Source of the DNA: an uncultured Planctomycetaceae bacterium
Lineage (GTDB): Bacteria; Planctomycetota; Planctomycetia; Planctomycetales; Planctomycetaceae
NCBI GenBank assembly: GCA_937952455.1
Contig: CALFYU010000548.1
Span: forward strand, 1-19,549
Reading direction: 5' to 3'
DNA: 19,549 bases
Part shown: piece after piece, positions 16,098 through 19,549 of the stretch
How the letters are laid out: the number at the start of each line of letters is the position of its first letter
How positions within the stretch are numbered: the first letter of the stretch is position 1
Position numbers and translations under genes: made by a program
The notes under the pieces: generated by a model
The model's input: only the letters and a program-made list of their open reading frames with translations
Told to the model about the DNA's origin: nothing
The model's database searches: none

Positions 16098-16122
16098 AAA
16101 AAAAGGGTCACCTCGAGTGGCC
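16098..16122 (-). terminator. Intrinsic terminator overlapping the marR stop codon
   Basis: On the minus strand GGCCAC and GTGACC form a 6-bp stem with one mismatch around TCGAG, followed by C and seven T (16098-16104). The marR stop codon (16108-16110) lies inside the hairpin. It separates marR from the 4Fe-4S gene, so each probably has its own promoter. Confidence 0.65.
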
Positions 16123-16563
16123 AACAGTGTTCAACCTGCGAATCGCCTGATTCAGCTGGTTGACAATTCCATCTCCAAGAACAATCTCGGCCTGCTGCTG
16201 GGCCTTCTCCCATCCCGGGGCCGCTTTCAGCAACAGGCGGCGTCCTTGAGCTGTCAGACGAAAAGGCTGCGCTCGACCATCTACATCGGGCACGACTTCT
16301 AGCCAACCTCGTGCCTTCATGCGTTCTACGTTGCGACTCAGCGTGGATACGTCGAGATGTAGATGGTCGCAGACTTCGGCGGGGCGAGCCGTGCCCATTT
16401 TCGCCGCAGCAACCAGGATGTTCATCTGACTGATCTTCAGGCCAAACGGCCGCAGGGCGTCATCGTATAGGTTCGTCACCACCCGGTTGAGCATTCGCAA
16501 TCGAACGGCGATGCACTCCCCGGCAATGGTGTCAACTGCCGTTTGGAGTTGATTGGCACTCAT
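16108..16563 (-). CDS. MarR-family transcriptional regulator
   Basis: A 151-residue winged-helix regulator from the ATG at 16563, chosen because GGAGAA lies 5 nt upstream; an earlier ATG at 16596 falls inside the operator. Helical dimerisation segments flank the DNA-binding part (about 45-108). ISQMNILVAAA and RPAEVCDHLHLDVSTLSRNVERM form the helix-turn-helix with its recognition helix, and PDVDGRAQPFRLTAQGRRLL is the wing. MarR proteins are usually dimeric repressors released by small aromatic or lipophilic ligands, or by oxidation. Identical palindromic sites before this gene and before the 4Fe-4S/SCP2 gene indicate autoregulation plus control of that neighbour. The ligand is unknown. Confidence 0.92.
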   Translation of the reverse strand: MSANQLQTAVDTIAGECIAVRLRMLNRVVTNLYDDALRPFGLKISQMNILVAAAKMGTARPAEVCDHLHLDVSTLSRNVERMKARGWLEVVPDVDGRAQPFRLTAQGRRLLLKAAPGWEKAQQQAEIVLGDGIVNQLNQAIRRLNTVGHSR

Positions 16564-16584
16564 GTCGTTTCTCCTTCGCTGTAA

Positions 16585-16596
16585 TTGTATATGCAA
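16585..16596 (-). promoter_or_regulatory. Probable MarR autoregulatory operator
   Basis: TTGTATATGCAA lies 21 bp upstream of the marR ATG and is an exact copy of the core of the site at 16076-16087. The half-sites TTG/CAA and the ATAT centre are palindromic, as expected for a dimeric MarR repressor. Confidence 0.7.
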
Positions 16597-16639
16597 CTAC
16601 CCTGACGGGCAACCTTACTGGCGAAGTTTTTCCTTCCGA

Positions 16640-16662
16640 GCGGGCTTACAGAATCAGCCCGC
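16640..16662. repeat. Stem-loop between marR and the DUF427 gene
   Basis: GCGGGCT (16640-16646) pairs perfectly with AGCCCGC (16656-16662) around a 9-nt loop, about 85 bp past the end of the DUF427 gene. No T-run follows on the minus strand, so it may be a 3'-end structure and not a simple intrinsic terminator. Confidence 0.4.
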
Positions 16663-16746
16663 GGCGCTCGCCTGCCCAATCGTCGCAAATGCTTGTGAAA
16701 GTGGCAGTTAAGCTGGGATGAGATGATCCGCAGGTTGGCCGACCAT

Positions 16747-17304
16747 CTACCAACTTTCCGTACCAGCTTCACCTTTGAACGGCCCGATTATCTCTGGAGT
16801 GACCCAGCCGCCATAGCTATGTCCCGGCTGTGGCAAAACGCGGCGGCCGTCGACCGAGCAGTCGACAAGCCTGGGGTAAAACGAAAAGTAACCGGCGATT
16901 TGCTCAAACCCTTCAAATGGATCATCGTATGACCATGCCGCATTGCGTAGCAGCCGCTGGTCTGGTAGAGCGATAGACCAATACCGGGCAAGCCCCTTCC
17001 ATTCGCAGATCGAGTTGCCATTTGCCTCCGCCAACAAATCGATGCGGACATCTTGTGGGGGCAAATAGAATGTGGGCGGGCTTGCGGTCTCCAATACACG
17101 GATTGCCCGACTCGTCTTCGCGACGACCGTCCCGGTCCTCATCACGATGAATTCACGGGAGTCTCTCTCGATCCGCGGCGGACGGGGATAATCCCAGACC
17201 GACTCTTGGCCAGCCTCAATCGGCTTTGCAAAAGAAGGGCGGATCTGGCCGCGATACTTCCATTTCTCCCGTGCTGAAAGTATCAATGAAGGGATCTTAG
17301 CCAT
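16747..17304 (-). CDS. DUF427 family protein
   Basis: A 185-residue protein of the DUF427 family. Typical motifs are ESVWDYPRPPRIE (34-46), IRVLETASPPTFYLPPQDVR (68-87), ICEWKGLARYWS (99-110), NAAWSYDDPFEGFEQIAGYFSFYP by position 121-144, and the ending GGWVTPEIIGPFKGEAGT. The biochemical role of the family is not established; a beta-rich small-molecule-binding fold is usual. The frame is open further upstream to 17493, but GGGAGGT lies about 7 nt before the ATG at 17304 and decides the start. It follows the deaminase gene by 151 bp on the same strand, so it may be a separate unit or the end of the SDR-deaminase operon. Confidence 0.88.
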   Translation of the reverse strand: MAKIPSLILSAREKWKYRGQIRPSFAKPIEAGQESVWDYPRPPRIERDSREFIVMRTGTVVAKTSRAIRVLETASPPTFYLPPQDVRIDLLAEANGNSICEWKGLARYWSIALPDQRLLRNAAWSYDDPFEGFEQIAGYFSFYPRLVDCSVDGRRVLPQPGHSYGGWVTPEIIGPFKGEAGTESW

Positions 17305-17455
17305 CTGACGACCTCCCGCGTTTTCAGGCCACGGGCTTTTCCAATCATACGGACACCGACTTTCAACAATTCGAAAGACAGTCCTGGCTCTAGCAGGCTG
17401 CTGGCCGGGGATGGCCAGCCTGTCCGCGACACTCAATGAGAAGCTCGTCGCCGCA

Positions 17456-17920
17456 TCATGGGTCTGATTTGTGCTTGTTGAACAATCTGTCACATTCCTT
17501 CTTCAGTACTCCGCCCAACAGCTCACATTGGGCAAATGGGGCCCGCTTTGTAACATCCTCCGCGGTCATGCAAAACTGTGTCCAGCCCAATTCGACTAGC
17601 TTGGAAATAGACGTGCCATATACGACTCGTGGAATCCCCGCCCACATAATCGCAGCTTGGCACATACAGCAAGGTTCCGCCGTTGTGAACAACGACAGAT
17701 TCGACCAGCGGAGGCCACCATTTTCTGCGTATCGTAAAATGGCATCGATTTCACCATGCAAAATCGGGTTCTTCGTCACCTGATTCACGCCTTCACCGAC
17801 CACTTGACCAAGCTCATGATCGACGAGCACGGTTCCAAACGCCGCACTAGGATTTTGCCGAGCGATCTCAATCGTCAGACGCATGTACTTTTCGAGTTGA
17901 TCGTGGGAAAACGCCTGCAT
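17456..17920 (-). CDS. Zinc-dependent nucleoside/cytidine-type deaminase
   Basis: A 154-residue protein of the CMP/dCMP, guanine and tRNA-adenosine deaminase superfamily. The zinc site is complete: H55 with catalytic E57 (LHGEIDA), and C84 and C87 (AEPCCMC). The segments AAIMWAGIPRVVYGTS and QCELLGGVLKKECDRLF match the bacterial nucleoside deaminase group, which hydrolyses exocyclic amino groups of bases or nucleosides. The exact substrate cannot be told from sequence. The ATG at 17920 is preferred (AGG about 8 nt upstream). A TTG at 17986 would extend the protein into the SDR gene. It starts 23 bp after the SDR stop, which suggests an operon. Cytoplasmic. Confidence 0.9.
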   Translation of the reverse strand: MQAFSHDQLEKYMRLTIEIARQNPSAAFGTVLVDHELGQVVGEGVNQVTKNPILHGEIDAILRYAENGGLRWSNLSLFTTAEPCCMCQAAIMWAGIPRVVYGTSISKLVELGWTQFCMTAEDVTKRAPFAQCELLGGVLKKECDRLFNKHKSDP

Positions 17921-17943
17921 TGTGAACCTGTCGACTGCTGATC

Positions 17944-18708
17944 TCAAATGGTCGCTTTGTTCTTCGGAGCGATGGTCGCTAACCAACCGTCTACCTCAAG
18001 CATCTGTGCGGTTATCCAGTCATTTGCAGGTTGCACCAGCCACCAAATGCCGGAGGAAACATCGCTCGGTTCGCCCAGACGTCCCATCGGGTGCATGGAC
18101 TTGGAAGCCGATTCGGCAGCAGCGCTTTTCCAGAGGGCTTTGGTCATGTGTGATTTCACGAGGCCGGGTGCCACTGCATTGACCCGCAGACCACGGCTGG
18201 CATACGTCGCTGCAGCTGAACGTGTCAACCCGATGATGCCCGCTTTAGCGGCTGCAATTGCCTCATGGTTGGCTAGCCCGATGCGCGCAGCCGCTGAGGA
18301 AATCAAAACGACCGACCCACCGCTGCGGCGCATTATCCTCCCGGCGGACTGAACGACGCAGAACGCTGACGTCAGGTTCACGGCGATCGTCTCATTCCAT
18401 TCCTCCGTGGAGGTCACGTGAGCCGCTTTGAGCAGCACCGATCCGATGCAATTCACGACACCGTCAATTCTTCCAAACTCTGCTGCCGCATTTTCCAAGC
18501 ATTCATGGATTGAGGCAGGTCGATGCGCGTCAACTTCAAAGCAGTCGGCCTTCAGTTCTCTCCCGAGATCCTCCAGGGCAACCTTGTTTCTTGCACCGAG
18601 CAATATCCTGGCGCCCGATTTCACTAACCGGCGGCTCAAATCCGCACCAATCGAGCCAGTCGCGCCCAAGACAACGAAAGCTGGACGTTCAGCATTGGAT
18701 TTCGCCAT
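17944..18708 (-). CDS. Short-chain dehydrogenase/reductase with altered active site
   Basis: A 254-residue SDR with a Rossmann cofactor site (VLGATGSIG at 13-21), the NCIG motif (86-89) and the active-site Ser in LISSAA (137/138). The catalytic YxxxK motif reads IAAAK: Ile151 replaces Tyr, while Lys155 is kept. The PG turn (VNAVAPGLVKS) and C-terminal lid are normal. Without the Tyr, ordinary SDR catalysis is unlikely. The protein may bind NAD(P) as a sensor or scaffold, use another residue, or belong to a subfamily with this change. It is first in a minus-strand run with the deaminase (23 bp apart). The start at 18708 has GAG/AGG upstream (AGGTCGAG). Confidence 0.88.
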   Translation of the reverse strand: MAKSNAERPAFVVLGATGSIGADLSRRLVKSGARILLGARNKVALEDLGRELKADCFEVDAHRPASIHECLENAAAEFGRIDGVVNCIGSVLLKAAHVTSTEEWNETIAVNLTSAFCVVQSAGRIMRRSGGSVVLISSAAARIGLANHEAIAAAKAGIIGLTRSAAATYASRGLRVNAVAPGLVKSHMTKALWKSAAAESASKSMHPMGRLGEPSDVSSGIWWLVQPANDWITAQMLEVDGWLATIAPKNKATI

Positions 18709-18751
18709 GCGAACTCGACCTATTGACTATTGAAGATTCAAGCCAAGCCAA

Positions 18752-19033
18752 TCACAACTGGCTCGTCTCACATCGAATGCCCCACCCGCTTTGCAGAAGC
18801 TCAATGAACGCGTCATTCCAAGGGTTGGCTGGCGTCAAAACCTAACGGTCAGAAGCAGCCTTTCCGTCGAAGCGTATGGCCAATTCCTGGGATAGGCGTA
18901 CATACCGGTCTGTTACAACGGCAGACAACAAGTTTCGCTGCGATGCTGGACTCCGCGATCTGGTTCTTATGGCCACGAGTGGCGCGGCAAAGCCAAACCC
19001 TCGTGGTGGTAGAAACGGAGACCATTGATTCAT
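18752..19033 (-). other. Doubtful small ORF with an in-frame stop
   Basis: After an AAGGTG sequence, an ATG at 19033 opens a 63-codon frame ending in TAG (18842-18844), 12 bp after the upstream small membrane protein gene. The same frame continues past TAG for 30 codons with a protein-like segment (NPWNDAFIELLQSGWGIRCE) to TGA at 18752. No family is recognised. It may be a gene broken by a nonsense mutation, or chance. Apart from this, I see nothing clear in 18709-19045. Confidence 0.25.
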
Positions 19034-19045
19034 AAGGCACCTTGC

Positions 19046-19213
19046 TTATGAAGATCGATTCAACGTAGAGAGACTTTGCGGTGCCTCGGCAGCCAAAGAT
19101 TGATCAGCGTCCTCAACACGATCGTGAGAGGTGCCGATCGTCAACACCATCGTGCCGGCGAGCGACAATCCAAACACGAAGCAGCCAAAAATAAAAATTG
19201 ATGTTTCACTCAT
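19046..19213 (-). CDS. Small membrane protein, translationally coupled
   Basis: A 55-residue ORF beginning MSETSIFIFGCFVFGLSLAG. One strong hydrophobic helix covers about residues 5-26 (IFIFGCFVFGLSLAGTMVLTIG). A polar tail follows (TSHDRVEDADQSLAAEAPQS). The ATG lies inside the end of the preceding gene: the sequence ATGAGTGA contains both this start and that stop, an 8-nt overlap typical of translational coupling. No family is recognised with certainty. A single-helix subunit accompanying the two-helix protein upstream is plausible (inference). The polar end should lie on one side of the membrane, but its orientation cannot be fixed. Confidence rests mainly on the overlap and clean hydrophobic segment. 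Confidence 0.6.
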   Translation of the reverse strand: MSETSIFIFGCFVFGLSLAGTMVLTIGTSHDRVEDADQSLAAEAPQSLSTLNRSS

Positions 19214-19379
19214 GGCGGCCACTCATCATCAGGGTACCAAACGAGAGGATCGAAGGGACCCACAAGCCCACGAAGGCGCCTTGCTCCTTGCTGCCGTTGA
19301 ACCAGAGGTAGACAGAAAGCAAAAATGAAGCGGCGGCGGCAGATACGTAGAGCCCCTTCGAAAGTGTGTGCCGTGACAT
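19206..19379 (-). CDS. Small two-helix membrane protein
   Basis: A 57-residue protein with two hydrophobic segments: about 10-26 (LYVSAAAASFLLSVYLWF) and about 34-51 (GAFVGLWVPSILSFGTLMM). A short polar loop NGSKEQ joins them and the end is SGRHE. The ATG at 19379 has GAGGA about 8 nt upstream; longer in-frame starts up to 19469 lack support. It overlaps the next small gene by 8 nt. No enzymatic motif is present. The Trp-Val-Pro kink in helix 2 and the tight coupling suggest a small membrane complex or accessory subunits (inference). Confidence 0.65.
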   Translation of the reverse strand: MSRHTLSKGLYVSAAAASFLLSVYLWFNGSKEQGAFVGLWVPSILSFGTLMMSGRHE

Positions 19380-19549
19380 CGTGCGTTCCTCGACGGCCGA
19401 TTTGTGTGCCGACAAAACATTTCGCGGCATGTCGAACCTCCCAGTTGGAGCGAAGAAGTTCTTATCCACGCCTTTGTAGGCAAAACCTGCCTAACAACCA
19501 ACACAACAACCTAGCAAGCATATGTTATTTGCCATGGTCACGAACTATC
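19380..19549 (-). other. Upstream region of the small membrane operon
   Basis: No gene is supported here. A 5-bp stem TAGGC (19477-19481)/GCCTA (19489-19493) with a 7-nt loop lies about 98 bp before the ATG at 19379 and could be a leader structure. The window ends before any upstream gene can be judged. Confidence 0.3.

Noticed and set aside
16723..16932. 69-residue plus-strand ORF
   Set aside because: It lies antisense to the conserved DUF427 gene and has no supporting features.

Overview
The window looks like a piece of a planctomycete chromosome, most likely from the Pirellulales side. This is inferred from gene content: an ECF sigma factor followed by a giant Ser/Thr kinase carrying WD40 and TPR repeats, a PEP-CTERM protein ending in a VPEPST anchor, a Tat-exported aldo/keto reductase, a HAF-repeat secreted protein and a PAS histidine kinase/ANTAR regulator pair. 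I found no tRNA, rRNA or CRISPR array. The left part (1-3900) reads as more GC-rich by eye than the kinase region.

Layout. (1) 21-3830, a sensory cluster: on the minus strand a hemerythrin and a receiver protein whose phosphorylation residues are all replaced; divergent from them, a three-PAS histidine kinase whose second PAS keeps most FixL haem-pocket residues, overlapping by 4 nt an ANTAR-type antitermination regulator. The space between the divergent units holds two hairpins and a minus-strand intrinsic terminator. (2) 3911-5744: a small probably truncated ORF, a PEP-CTERM protein and decayed coding remnants including an SRPBCC domain. (3) 5927-12595: ECF sigma factor, a 1541-residue membrane kinase (cytoplasmic kinase, one membrane helix, about 14 WD40-like units, TPRs) and a secreted HAF-repeat protein. 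(4) 12891-14640: Tat-exported aldo/keto reductase and a frameshifted IS30-family transposase remnant. (5) 14725-16600: a MarR regulator and a 4Fe-4S/SCP2 protein, each preceded by the same 12-bp operator-like sequence, with an intrinsic terminator overlapping the marR stop codon. (6) 16747-18708: a minus-strand run of SDR, nucleoside deaminase and DUF427 genes; the SDR has Ile where the catalytic Tyr belongs. (7) 18752-19379: two tiny overlapping membrane-protein genes and a dubious third ORF.

How the parts may work together. The clearest candidate system is the left cluster: a possible oxygen or NO sensing kinase, an RNA-binding ANTAR output, a phosphorylation-dead paralogue of that output lacking the ANTAR domain, an oxygen-binding hemerythrin, and an attenuator-like leader in front of the paralogue. 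The second is the sigma/kinase pair, in which the sigma factor lacks the usual acidic motif of region 2.2 and so may depend on phosphorylation by its neighbour. The third is the compact MarR autoregulated unit. All functional links are inferences from sequence and neighbourhood.
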